From NCBI GenBank assembly GCA_007570785.1, contig ML661885.1, positions 32,138,780 to 32,202,779 on the forward strand: a DNA stretch of 64,000 nucleotides. The letters run 5' to 3'. The DNA comes from Antilocapra americana. Lineage: Eukaryota; Chordata; Mammalia; Artiodactyla; Antilocapridae. Below are positions 35,129 through 46,059 of the stretch, one piece after another. The notes under the pieces are model-generated. The model worked only from the letters and a program-made list of their open reading frames with translations, was not told where the DNA came from and did no database searches. Position 1 is the first letter of the stretch. Each line of letters starts with the position of its first letter. Made by a program: the position numbers and the translations under genes.

Positions 35129-35311
35129 AAGAATATACAAAAGATAATCACAAAACAGAGACTATACAGAACTCAAATCCCACATATTGATTAAGAGGTA
35201 CTGTCTAAAAACAATCCTAATAATCATTTGTAAACATTATTTCAGTTCTATGCTAATAAATATTACTGATCACATTATATCAAGACACCCAAAAGGCAGG
35301 TCTTGGAGTAC

Positions 35312-36296
35312 CTGTACTTGGGTCAATTCCTTTGAGAAGTGGAGTATCTTCCAAGGCATACATAAATGACAGAGGTGGGTATGCGACTGCATTCACAGAG
35401 ATCTTCACACTGACCCTTCCAGCTGTCCCTGCTGGGGTACGGCAGTGGATGTCACCAGAAGTGACAGACAGAATTTGACAAGGTTCATCCCCAACAGTGA
35501 CTGTGGTGTTGCCTGGAGAGAAGCCATTTCCTGTGATCATCAGAATAGTTCCACCCCCAATGCTTCCAGAAGTCGGGGTGACAGATGCAACTGCGGGGCT
35601 GCTGACAGTCAAGTTTCCCCGAGCCAAGCCTTTTGTTCCCACCACCACACTAAGAGAATGAAGTCCAGCTGGAAGAGGAGTCACGAGAGCAGTGATGTTA
35701 TTCTCATTAACAGCGATTGCTCTGAACTGCTGGTTTCCAGTGAAAACAGAAATGTCCTCCAAGACAGTGCCAAAACCTTCCCCTTCAATAAGAACTTTTT
35801 CAGATCCTTGGATAGAGTCTGGGGAGATTCTTGTTACAAAAGCAGAGATGCTTTCTACGTAGGAAAAGCTGCAGTTCCCCTGACACTGAGCAGGCACCCT
35901 GTGGATTAGGAGATTTACTTTCACAAGCTGTTGGGGTGCAGGAGATGTTTCACATTCAATGGCTGTATAATTCACTGACAGAACTTTACATGGAAAATGA
36001 CCCATCAGGACTTGGGCACCAGCAGAAGAAACTGCAAATCCAGAGCCTGTTACGGTCACTTTAGTCATTCCTGTAGTTGACCCTGCATTGGGTAATATCA
36101 TGTCGATGCTTGGCAAAAGTACAAACCGCCTATCAAATTCACTAGACAGTGTGTTGATGGCAGTGCCCAGGTTGTAGACAGTTACTGTGACAATTTCCCT
36201 GATGCCAACATCCATTGAGTTTTGAGGGTCAATACGACACACAATGGAATTGTTACTACTTTCTTCTACAACACAGGGATAGTTACCAATTGTAAC
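35312..36296 (-). CDS. PKHD1L1: PKHD1L1 exon 18: long exon with TIG repeats e-h
   Basis: An uninterrupted 985-bp exon (328 codons plus G; product residues about 831-1159). It closes repeat e (VTIGNYPCVVEESS). It then carries three more TIG cores: GSTTGMTKVTVTGSGF, SIQGSEKVLIEGEGF and GSIGGGTILMITGNGFSPGN. It ends DTPLLKGIDPST, opening a further repeat. A Cys-paired linker (PAQCQGNCSFSY) sits between repeats. Acceptor tactttcag, donor gtactc. Elsewhere in the gene each TIG is split by introns, so this looks like a block from which introns were lost, or never gained. Confidence 0.97.
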
Positions 36297-36473
36297 CTGA
36301 AAGTAAAGTGAACAGAAGAACAAGTCAATACATTACTCTAGCATGAACTTAAATTTTGTATTAGCAATGACTAAATTTAAAAAATTGATCATATGAAAAC
36401 TTTTTATTCATTGAGCTAATTTGGGAGACCGATTAAGGTATATTTTGGATTAACCTTAAAACTAAACTATGAG

Positions 36474-36622
36474 GACTTCCCTGGTGGTCCAGTGGCTGGC
36501 ACTCCAGGCTCCCAGGGCAGGGCGCCTGGGTTTGATCCCTGGTTGGGAAACTAGATCCCACATGCCACAACTAAGACTCAGAGAAGCCAAATAAATGAAT
36601 AAATATTAAAAAAAAAAAACAC
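36474..36622 (+). mobile_element. tRNA-derived SINE (CHR-2-like), sense
   Basis: Head 'ggacttccctggtggtccagtgg' to a poly(A) tail at 36610-36620. Confidence 0.85.
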
Positions 36623-36627
36623 TAAAC

Positions 36628-37130
36628 TATGCTCATATACAAATGTTCACAGCTACATTATTGATAATAGCCAAAAAGGTCAACAGAACCCAAATATCCA
36701 TGAACAGATGGGTGGATAAATAAACTGTATACCCTACGCAATGGAGTATTATTCAGCCAAAAAAGAAATGAAGTACTGCCACATGGTACATCGGGGATGA
36801 ACCTTGAAAACACTATGCTTAGTGAATACAGCTAGTCACAAATGACCGTATATTCTATGGTTCTATTTATAAGATTATTCACAATAGGCAAATCCACAGA
36901 GACAGAAAGATTCATGGTTGTCTAGGGAGGGCTAGAGGTATGGAGGGTTGTGGATAGTATCTAAGGGTCATGTGGTTCCTTTTTGAAGTAATGAAAACAT
37001 TCTAAAATTGACTGCAGTAATGGATACACAACTTTGTGAATATACTAAAAGCTTCTGAATTTTGCATATTAAATAGATGCATTGTATGGTATATGAATGA
37101 ATTATATTGCAATTGAGCTGCTATAAATTA
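36628..37130 (+). repeat. Old L1 3' region
   Basis: Typical L1 ORF2-end/3' UTR text such as 'tgttcacagctacattattgataatagccaaa' and 'caatggagtattattcagcc'. Confidence 0.85.
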
Positions 37131-37205
37131 AACTGTGAGGTTATGGATGAAACATCATCCTTGAATGCATATACAGAAGTAAAAAGGAGATCTTTATAGT
37201 CTTAC

Positions 37206-37432
37206 CTTATTAGCACACGTGAGATTACTGAAGCCACGTCCAGTAATTGTTACCAATTCATTTAGTGTTCCAATGGATGGACGAATGTGGCTTATAGATG
37301 GTGAAAGACAACTTGAAAGCTCAAAGAGCAATCTCTCTGAATTTTCAACCCTGGTACTGTTCAGGCCACACAGTGGTTCTCTTGCTTGGCAGCCTGCCAC
37401 AGAGCTTCCCAAGTGCAAACTCATGGGTCTGC
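37206..37432 (-). CDS. PKHD1L1: PKHD1L1 exon 17: linker and TIG repeat e, first half
   Basis: GC completes Gly, then 75 codons. A Cys-containing linker (LHLGSSVAGCQAREPLCGLN) is followed by LSPSISHIRPSIGTLNELVT and TGRGFSN, the TIG opening and core. Ends in phase 0 at ANK. Acceptor ttgtttaaag, donor gtaaga. Confidence 0.96.
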
Positions 37433-37689
37433 CTTTAAACAAAAGAACTGCTTGTAAGTCATGGATAAAATTCTAAAACAAGAACTGTTTTCAGCCTACA
37501 TTATTCTATTTTGATGGTGGTGGTTTACATTCTGGCAAATCCTTATTCTGCAAATGACAAGAGGAGCCCCAGGCCCTGCAAAGTTAAAAGACCTGGACAA
37601 AGATGATATGGTTAAGAGTGAATATAAGATCAATTTTTCAATTTGTCTAAGGCCAGATCCTATGGGGAAAATAATAACATCATCTCACA

Positions 37690-37885
37690 TTTTAATATAT
37701 TTTCAGACACTCACAGAGTATCAGAACTTTTTCACATTGCATCTCATGTGAGGCACACGATGATTCTGCAGACTGGCGGGACAATATTAACATGATCCTC
37801 ATTTTATAGAATAAATGCTAGCCTCAGAGCAGTCTCGACCCTTTCAAGGTCATGTGGTTAGTAAGAGACAGTCAGAGCCAGTCAT
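37690..37885 (+). repeat. MIR fragment
   Basis: MIR-like 'catgatcctcattttatagaataaatgc...ggtcatgtggttagtaaga'. Confidence 0.6.
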
Positions 37886-37919
37886 CTGCCTCCTACTTCA
37901 GAAAGACTGCATACACCCT

Positions 37920-37963
37920 GGGTTTCCATCTTTAACTGAAACGACAGGGTTTCCATCTTTAAC
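37920..37963. repeat. 27-bp period tandem duplication
   Basis: The 17-mer gggtttccatctttaac occurs at 37920-37936 and 37947-37963, just inside the intron after exon 16. Confidence 0.9.
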
Positions 37964-37971
37964 CTTCTTAC

Positions 37972-38142
37972 CCTGAGCATATGTGGCTTCAGTGCCCCCT
38001 ACAAACAGGTGCAGGGGAATGTGACTTGTTTCAGCCGGTAAAACGTTAATGACTCCTTGGAGAAAAATGGAGTGAGCCTCATCAACATACCCGCTGCTAT
38101 AATAATGGATTCCAGGTGAAGTAAACTGGTAAGAAAATGAAC
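37972..38142 (-). CDS. PKHD1L1: PKHD1L1 exon 16: cupredoxin-like insert, second half
   Basis: GT completes Gly, then 56 codons. SFSYQFTSPGIHYYSSGYVD followed by IFLQGVINV matches the closing strands of a cupredoxin-like fold (F-x-Y-x-F-x-x-P-G-x-H-Y-Y), but the usual copper-ligand Cys is replaced in the YYSSG stretch. Acceptor ttttatggcag, donor gtaaga. Confidence 0.95.
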
Positions 38143-38144
38143 CT

Positions 38145-38910
38145 GCCATAAAATGAGATTGTACATAATAAATACAAGCAATTAATGCATCTTTGAAAAT
38201 AAATTTGAAATGATCCTTCAAATGCACATACAGATGACAGGTTTTTAAACATATGCTATTTCAACAGAAGTAGTAAGGAAATGACTATCAAAAGCCCATA
38301 AAATGGCTATAAAAGAGCTGTCTTGTATAATGAAATTCTATTCCACAAAGGCAAGATTCAGCATTAATTTTTCTAGAAAAAACATGTGATATGTGGCATA
38401 ACTTACTGACTCCTACAGAAAAACTCAACAGGCAGTGAAAAATAGTTCGTGTTCATGAATAAGAAGTTCAAACTGCTACATACGAGGAACAAAATGGGCA
38501 GTCTAAAAGGCACATTGTACACTAAGTTGTCCTGTAAGACTGATTTTAAAGCGATTTCAATCAATAGAAATTCATTACTTGCTACCAGACTGGTATCACT
38601 AAAACATATACCTCAGTCTTTTTTGTATTTTGCTTGTTTCAATATATTTTTCTGGTTGATTATTTCAGAATGAAAAGAGATATATCTGATATCAAAACTC
38701 AACTCTGATGTACTAAATACCTCGTAGACATTCATTAAGAATATTTTATAAATTTGAAGTATTTTGTGATAACAATAAAATGTCAACTAAACCATATCCT
38801 GTATTTGTATATATTATTTATGCAAAAGTATTTTAAATCTAAACAAATTTCTTTTTATTATATTTGGGAAAAAGAAGCATGATGCAAAATGCAGCAAAGT
38901 GGAAACATAC
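38145..38910. other. Intron, nothing recognised
   Basis: AT-rich intron between exons 15 and 16 without named repeats. Confidence 0.6.
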
Positions 38911-39099
38911 CTGATGCAGATTTTTCTCTTCCGTTGGTAAATCCTGTGCCATCATAAATTACACTTCCAGGACTGGAGACAGAGAAAACGCTGTATCCTA
39001 TTCCCCTGAGATATGGGTGTGCTTGCCAATGCCATGTCACTGTGTCTCCCACAGACACATTTAAGACTGATGGTGACCAGGCATAACCTAATCCATGTA
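38911..39099 (-). CDS. PKHD1L1: PKHD1L1 exon 15: cupredoxin-like insert, first half
   Basis: TA completes Val, then 62 codons. HGLGYAWSPSVLNVSVGDTV runs into a TWHWQAH block and ends at GREKSAS plus G. The V-x-x-G-D-x-V-x-W pattern is what blue-copper (cupredoxin-like) folds show near their start. Acceptor aactactcccag, donor gtatgt. Confidence 0.95.
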
Positions 39100-39104
39100 C
39101 TGGG

Positions 39105-39795
39105 AGTAGTTAAGTCATATTTTTTAAAGAAAAAAGGAAAAGTAGGAAAAATTCTTAATAACTATCTTTGAAAATATTGCCTTTTTATATCCATTAGTGA
39201 AAAAATTTTCAATTAACATTAGAAAAATTTTATGTGTCTAACTCAAACACATAATAAAAATAAACAGAAATAATGGAAAGTGAGATAATGTGAAGCTAAG
39301 GCAAAGATAAATCACACAACTTCAAAACTGATGACAAAGAGACAATTTGCAAAAAGTCAGAGTGAATAAGCAAAATTGTTCAGAAATATCACATGGGGTA
39401 TTTTTAGAAGCTATGATCAGTTTTTTAAACTCAAAAATTTTCTCAGGCATTGAGGCATGCAAAATTCTACATAATTTCAATTTGGATATTTATTTAGAAA
39501 CCCACAATGGGAAACAAACGATAGTAATTCAGAAGGTTCTGTATGGCAATAAAACCAAAGGGCAATTCCTGAACTTGGAAATTTTAAACCTAGCCTTTTT
39601 AGACTCAAGTCTACCACTGATTCATACTATATGTGGCCCCCTTTGTCAAGTGGATAAATTCTAGACAAACTATTAACAAATTATATAAAGAAATAACAGT
39701 ACTTATGCTCTGAATACTCTGAAATATTCTAAGTAAAAATCTAATTCCAAGGTAACGTGCCTCCATTATCTACACTATATAAAGGACATCTTATA
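39105..39795. other. Intron, nothing recognised
   Basis: Contains a 105-codon plus-strand ORF (39347-39664) with no recognisable domain or splice context; judged non-coding. Confidence 0.55.
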
Positions 39796-39796
39796 C

Positions 39797-39901
39797 CTGA
39801 ATCTTCCCCATTGTTGGTAATCCTGAATACATTCCCTGTTGAATGTAGAACACATTTTATGACAGTTTCTGATGATGATGTCACATTGCAAGGGAAGGAC
39901 C
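39797..39901 (-). CDS. PKHD1L1: PKHD1L1 exon 14: end of TIG repeat d
   Basis: GG completes Gly, then 34 codons: SFPCNVTSSSETVIKCVLHS with the paired cysteines of a TIG repeat, then TGNVFRITNNGEDS. Acceptor tactctttccag, donor gtataa. It leads into the cupredoxin-like insert. Confidence 0.96.
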
Positions 39902-40124
39902 CTGGAAAGAGTAAAGATAGGGGAAAAAAACATTTTCTCAAACAGTTTTTGAGAAATACAGAGATGAAGCATAAGCAGTAGACAGTCGAAGCCCTACAAA
40001 AACTCCAATTACACAGTAGGATCTTTGGTATTTTTTTCTGATAGTAATTATGTTTTGAATACTGATTAGTTTTAGAACAGAGATCTCTCATTTAAAGTGT
40101 TTGATACACATTAAACACTCAAAG

Positions 40125-40225
40125 TATTTATTGGAGATGATGAAGGACAGTGAAGCCTGGAGTGCTGCAATCCATGGGGTTGCAAAGAGTTGGAAACAAC
40201 TGAGCCACTGAATGACAATAACAAA
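40125..40225 (+). mobile_element. BovB/Bov-A 3'-end fragment
   Basis: Tail only: 'gatgatgaaggacagtgaagcctgg ... gttggaaacaactgagc'. Confidence 0.8.
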
Positions 40226-40413
40226 CTATCGAAATCAAAAACAGTTAGTTTCTTTCTTTTCCAGCTAACCAAATACACATAACCTTTTATACATTAATAG
40301 AAAATATGAAGCTTCCATGACTGAGAGTATTTGGGTAATAACTCAGCACCCACAGCGCATCCTTTAAGATGAGAAATATGATGACAGCCCTCCTGTGAGG
40401 ATGAAACGATTAC

Positions 40414-40556
40414 CTAAAAGCACAGTGTTCTCAGTTGGGATCGTGCTGAATCCCAGACCCGTTATAGTGACTTCAGTTCCACCATACAAGGAGCCTTTCT
40501 GTGGAAACATGTTGGTCACTTCCAAAATATACTGTATAGAAGCACTTAACTTGTCT
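40414..40556 (-). CDS. PKHD1L1: PKHD1L1 exon 13: TIG repeat d core
   Basis: A completes Arg, then 47 codons. DKLSASIQYILEVTNMFPQK leads into GSLYGGTEVTITGLGFSTIP, the TIG core, ending at ENTVLL plus G. Acceptor cttttgcag, donor gtaatc. Confidence 0.96.
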
Positions 40557-40944
40557 CTGCAAAAGAAAAATTAACAGCTATTTCAAGGAGCCTTCCATGG
40601 GGTCATGTTGCTTAATTCTACTTAGGACATGATTAATTTAAGAGAAAATAACTGAATATCTAATTAGATATTACTTTTTCAAACTAGATAATCTTATCAT
40701 TATCATGACTTCAATTTGGTTTTATCATATACATATGTAATAGCTGTTTCCCTAAATGTGAAAATTAGACTTCTGGAAATCCCATGACAGAAGAATTTGA
40801 GATGGAAGATACTAAAATATTATGGGAAAATATGGTTATGAGGCTTGAGGTCACAAGAAATACAAGAAATCCTTTAAAATACTTTCCTCACTAGAAGAGA
40901 ACATAAAGGCAGCATCATCTATAAAAGAATAGTAACAAGATTCC

Positions 40945-41005
40945 ATACATTTAATGTCCATAGAGTTGCAAAGAGTTGGACACAACTGAAGTGACTTAGT
41001 ACCCA
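40945..41005 (+). mobile_element. Short Bov-tA tail fragment
   Basis: 'gttgcaaagagttggacacaactgaagtgac' only. Confidence 0.8.
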
Positions 41006-41650
41006 GCACACAATATAAGTAATTACTATTTTCTGCAATCAATTTGAATTTATCATGCTATATTTGTTGGAATTTGTCATGATCTCCCTTTCCCACTATT
41101 TCAAGATTTAATTTATTTCATTTTTTTTCAATATATCCGTTAGGAGGCTATCAAAATGTATAATGCTTTCCTGACCTGACACACAGAATAACTTCCACAT
41201 CCCAGCTCCCACTCACTTGAGTCTTTGTGTTAACTTTTTATCAAACTTCTTCTTCATAACTGAATTGGTAAATTTTGAACCACCGCTCAAATACCCAGTT
41301 TTATATGCTGTGAATTCTGCCCATTATATCATCAAGCTAAAGCACAAGCCAAGAGCTCTGCTGGAAACATGTGAGCTCTGACCTGAAAATCTAAGAGGAG
41401 ATGGAAACAGTCCTGAGGGTATGTTTACTGTCACTCATCTCTCTTCGCTTCCCACAAAATCCTCCTGCAATGATTTCTCCTTCTACTCTGAAATCAGTTT
41501 TACTTACCTTTTTTAATCCCTAAATTACAGTTTCCTCTTTTTCTAAGTATTCTAAATCAGAATACCTCCTTATGATAGAACTAAAATTTTACCAGTTGAC
41601 AAGCAGCTTCAGGTAGGAAAATACTAAACACAGAAAACACCAAACACCTA
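41005..41650. other. Intron, nothing recognised
   Basis: No exon candidate or confident repeat in this part of the intron between exons 12 and 13. Confidence 0.5.
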
Positions 41651-41651
41651 C

Positions 41652-41862
41652 ATGAAGGACTTCCTAGGTGGCGCTGGTGGTAAAGAACCCATTTGCCAAT
41701 GCAGAAGACATAAGAGCTGACTGAGGGTTCGATCCCTGGAGAAGGAAATGGCAGCTCACTTCAGTATTCTTGCCTGGAAAATCCCATGGACAGAGAAGCC
41801 TGATGGGCTACAGTCCACAGGACTGCAAAGAGCTGGACATGACTAAAGTGATTTAGCAGGAA
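41652..41862 (+). mobile_element. Bov-tA SINE, sense
   Basis: Complete: ggacttcctaggtggcgctgg to ggacatgactaaagtgattt. Confidence 0.92.
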
Positions 41863-42112
41863 GCACCTGAAGGAAAACTAGCTAGAGGCAGATTCCCTCC
41901 ATCCTCTCCCTCACCTGCCAGCTCCTACCCATTTCTTGGTTGAATTGTCAGTTTTCAGAGAATTCTTCCCAGTCCCTCAGGAAATGTCGGCTCTCTCTAT
42001 TGCACTTGGGACCTCTTATCCATGGCATTTTTCACATTTGTGATCAAGTTATCGATATAATCTGTTTGAAATCTGCCTTGCCAACAAAACTGTGGGCATC
42101 ATTAAGGTGGGG

Positions 42113-42322
42113 AACAGGCGTGCATGCATGCTCAGTCATGACTCTGCGACCCCATGGATTGTAGCCTCGCCAGGCTCCTCTGTCCATGGAATTCTCCAGG
42201 CAAGAACACTGGAGGGGGTTGCCTTTTCCTCCTCCAGGGGATCTTCCTGACCCAGGGATCAAACCTGCATCTCCTGCATTGGCAGGTGGATTCCTCACCA
42301 CTGTGCCACCTGGGAAGCTCTA
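42113..42322 (-). mobile_element. Bov-tA SINE, antisense on plus
   Basis: Reverse copy (gcgtgcatgcatgctcagtc ... gccacctgggaagctc). Confidence 0.92.
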
Positions 42323-42667
42323 GGGTGGGGGACACTTGCCTCTTATTCTCCACTATAAAATCCAGTGCTGAGAAAGTATCTGCCCCTGGTAACTGCCTGA
42401 TAGTACTTCCAGAATGAATTCAAATCATGTGACATATACATAAAGCTAGTTCTGCAGAGACTCTTACAGCCTAATCGGAGTGGTATTGGTCTCAAACCTA
42501 AGCATCATATTGCATTTTATGAGATATTTTCAGAATCATTTGCAAAGGGAACTCTAGAAAGGTGAAGAAATCAACTGAAGTATCATAAGGTTTAATTACC
42601 GCTTCTCTCCCTACCCCAATACCTTAGCACATTCCATGACCCTATCAAGTTTAAGTCATTACCATAC

Positions 42668-42863
42668 CTTGTTGATGCAAAACCCCAGTCTCTGACTTCG
42701 ACACAGATACCATGTTTTCCAGGAGACAACTTGGGCAAAAGGCATCTAATATCTGTGAAGTTCCGGTGAAGGACCTGGCAGGATTTACCTCCAACGGAGA
42801 CCTCTATGTTTTGTGTCAGTTCATTTCCAAAGTTATAACCCTTAATCGTTAAATTAACTTCTC
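42668..42863 (-). CDS. PKHD1L1: PKHD1L1 exon 12: TIG repeat c
   Basis: GA completes Gly, then EVNLTIKGYNFGNELTQN, a TIG core, with the Cys pair in GGKSCQVL...DIRCLLPKL and a closing CVEVRDWGFAST strand. Ends in AG of a split Arg codon. Acceptor ttaaaatcatag, donor gtatgg. Confidence 0.96.
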
Positions 42864-43118
42864 CTATGATTTTAAAAGAAAAAAAATTTTTTACAGAAAT
42901 AGTCCATGTATTATCTAGTCCAAAATTTGAATATTAAGTAAACCAACTCATCTCTTATCTTTCATTGGATTAAGGACATCCTACCACTTTCAGAGGTAAA
43001 AGAAAATCAATGAAAGAACTAATAGCTGCCAGAGGGAGATAAAATTCACATTCAATTGTTTAACAGGGAAAAGAAGATGGCAAAGAATTTTTTTTAATTT
43101 ATATTTTTCTACTTATTT

Positions 43119-44283
43119 CATATATTGAATGGTTTGCCTTCAAAATGAACAGAGATCATTCTGTCATTTCTGAGATTGCATCCAAGTACTGCATTTCGGA
43201 CTCTTTTGTTGACTATGATGGCTACTCCACTTCTTCTAAGGGATTCCTGCCCACAGTAGTAGATATAATGGTTATCTGAGTTAAATTCACCCATTCCAGT
43301 CCATTTTAGTTCGCTGAATCCTAGAATGTCGACATTCACTCTTGCCATCTCCTGTTTGACCACTTCCAATTTACCTTGATTCATGGACCTAACATTCCAG
43401 GTTCCTATGCAATATTGCTCTTTACAGCATCGGACCTTGGTTCTATCACCAGTAACATCCAAAACTAGGCATCATTTTTGCTTTGGCTTTATCCCTTCAT
43501 TCTTCCTGGAATTTTTCTCCACTGATCTCCAGCAGCATATTGGGCACCTACCGACCTGCAGAGTTCATCTTTTAGTGTCCTATCTTTTAGCCTTTTCATA
43601 CTGTTCATGGGTTCTCAAGGCAAGAATACTAATTCATGGGAAATAGATGGGGAAACAGTGGGAAAATGTCAGACTTTAATTTTTTGGGCTTCAAAATCAC
43701 TGCAGATGGTGACTGCAGCCATGAAATTAAAAGACGTTTACTCCTTGTGAGGAAATTATGACCAACCTAGATAGCATATTAAAAAGCAGAGACATTACTT
43801 TGCCAACAAAGGTCTGTCTAGTCAAGGTTATGGTTTTTCCAGTAGTAATGTATGGATGTGAGAGTTGGACAGTGAAGAAAGCCTAAGAATTGATGCTTTT
43901 GAACTGTGATGTTGGAGAAGACTCTTGAGAGTCCCTTGGACTGCAAGGAGATCCAACCAGTCCATCCTAAAGGAGATCAGTCCTGGGTGTTCATTGGAAG
44001 GACTGATGCTGAAGCTGAAACTCCAATACTTTGGCTACCTCATGCGAAGGGTTGACTCACGGGAAAAGACCCTGATGCTGGGAAGGATTGGGGGCAGGAG
44101 GAGAAAGGGACGACAGAGGATGAGATGGCTGGATGGCATCACTGACTCGATGGACATGGGTTTTGGTGGACTCCGGGAGTTGGTGATGGACAGGGAAGCC
44201 TGGTGTGCTGCAGTTCATGGGGTCGCAAAGAGTCGGACACAACTGAGCGACCGAACAGAACAGAACAGATTGCATATATTCAA
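43119..44283. mobile_element. BovB LINE with inverted 5' part and target-site duplication
   Basis: 43130-43640 reads on minus as the BovB 5' coding part: endonuclease motifs CIGTWNVRSMNQGKLEVVKQ and the GFSELKWTG block. 43640-44272 reads on plus as the RT C-terminal end and 3' tail ([20 protein letters not shown]). The two halves face opposite ways. Flanks catatattgaa (43119-43129) and catatattcaa (44273-44283) match at 10 of 11 bases, so this is one insertion event, as expected from twin priming. Confidence 0.9.
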
Positions 44284-44417
44284 AGTTATATAATAAACAG
44301 ACCAGTCAACAGTTAAAAAAGAAAACTTGTGACAGGTTTTGCTTCAAGAAGCATAACGTCAGGAGAAACTGCTTCAAAAGCCTGTCCAGAAATGGCACAT
44401 GATATATTATTATATAT

Positions 44418-44545
44418 GTATTCCGTTCTGTTCAGTCACCCAGTCATGTCCAACTCTTTGTGATCCCATGGACTGCAGCAGGCCAGGCCTCCTGTCACTC
44501 ACCATCTCCGGAAGTTTGCCCAAGTTCATGTCCATTGCATCAAAT
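44418..44545 (-). mobile_element. BovB/Bov-A 3'-end fragment
   Basis: Reverse copy beginning ttccgttctgttcagtcaccc, 75 bp from exon 11's donor. Confidence 0.85.
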
Positions 44546-44620
44546 AAATATATATATTGTCTATTGCACTGGACATACCCATAATATACAAATGACTAAT
44601 TTTATTGAAGAATTCCTTAC

Positions 44621-44753
44621 CCAGTATTGTCCGTACTTTTGGACTAAAATCGGTTATAACTGGAGTCTGTAAACAATTATAACTATAAGCATTTTTTGCT
44701 GTGGCTTGAACTCCACTGGTAATAACTGAAATATCAACTGTACCCTCAATTCT
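44621..44753 (-). CDS. PKHD1L1: PKHD1L1 exon 11: end of TIG b, start of TIG c
   Basis: 44 codons plus G: RIEGTVDISVITSGVQATA, NAYSYNCLQTP, then VITDFSPKVRTIL opening the next repeat. Acceptor ctcttgtttcag, donor gtaagg. The intron to its left carries the inverted BovB insertion at 43.1-44.3 kb. Confidence 0.96.
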
Positions 44754-44759
44754 CTGAAA

Positions 44760-45410
44760 CAAGAGGGAAAAATAAAACAATTAGAAAACACTAAATGTTA
44801 AGATACAGAAATTCAGTGGCTAAAAACAAAAAGAATTTCTCAAAATAAACTTTTAAAGATTTTTTTTCCCCAAAATCATGAATCAGAGTTAATTATCAGA
44901 TACTTTGAAAGTCATGATGTCAAAGGAGGAAAGTTATTGTATCAAATGCAGGTTATATGTTTAAATTCTTAGATAAGGTATATGCTATAGTGGTTTTGTG
45001 GGTGCTTATGATCAATTCAAACACATCTACATTACTGGATTCCCCAGGGTTCTTCAATGTTTTAGACAAGTGATTCTCTAATTAATAAAGCATATGATAC
45101 TAAAAGTTTTGAGTCTTTTGCTCTTAAAATAGGCTTGAATGAAACATTTATTCCTCTTCATGGACAAAGGACATTATTATATCTTTTGTTGACATCGTTC
45201 CAGAATCCAAGACTGAAACCTAAGAAAAATATGTGATGCTTTCACCGATATAGCACACAATTCCCAATTAGGAAAAACAGTTTTCCCAGCATCTAGTATT
45301 TACTTAGTGCCCACTCAGTGTTTAACTGAATGACATAATTTAAATGAAGTTTTAATTTGCTATATCCACCAAATTCTTATCTCCATCATTCAGTCCAATG
45401 CATGCTCAAA
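44760..45410. other. Intron, nothing recognised
   Basis: No exon or confident repeat seen. Confidence 0.5.
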
Positions 45411-45411
45411 A

Positions 45412-45965
45412 GTCAGGGTTTCCCTGGTAGTTCATCTGGTAAAGAATCCACCTGCAATGCAAGAGATCCCCATTTGATTCCTAGTTTGGGAAGATCCCCT
45501 GAAGAAGGGATAGGCTATCCACTCCAGTATTCTTGGGCTTCTCTGGTGGCCCAGATGGTAAAGAATCTGCTTGCAATGTGGAAAAGGTGAAGTGAAGTCA
45601 TTCAGTTGTGTCCAACTCTTTGTGACCCCATGGACTGTAGCCTGCCAGGTTCCTCAGTCCATGGGATTTTCCAGGCAAGAGTACTGGAGTGGGTCGCCAT
45701 TTCCTTCTCCAGGGGATCTTCCCAACCCAGGGATCAAACCCAGGTCTCCCACATTACAGGCAGACACTTTTCCATCTGAGCCACCAGGGAAGCCATGTGG
45801 GAGACTTGGGTTCAATCCCTGGGTTCAGAAGATCCCCTGGAGAACGGAATGGCTACCCACTCCAATATTCTGGCCTGGAGAATTCTATGGACAAAGGAGT
45901 CCTGGCAGGCTTCAGTCCATGGGGTCACAAAGATTCGGACATGACTGAGCAACTTTCACTTTCAC
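45412..45965 (+). mobile_element. Bov-tA3 SINE interrupted by a second SINE
   Basis: The outer element runs in sense from ggtttccctggtagttcatc to cggacatgactgagcaactt and has two tRNA-like heads. It is split after 'cttgcaatgtgg' (45581) and resumes at 'atgtgggagacttgggttc' (45795). Confidence 0.9.
45582..45794 (-). mobile_element. Nested Bov-tA SINE
   Basis: Complete reverse copy inserted in the outer SINE. The short duplication atgtgg (45576-45581 and 45795-45800) flanks it. Confidence 0.9.
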
Positions 45966-46059
45966 ATGTCAACTACATAATAATATCCACAGCCTTAGAT
46001 ATTAGTGACTTAATTCATCATCCTTCTGCACACAGTAAGTAAAACAGTTTTAGTTTAAA

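Noticed and set aside
35445..35909. 154-codon plus ORF antisense to exon 18
   Set aside because: Shadow of the coding exon; composition explained by the opposite strand.
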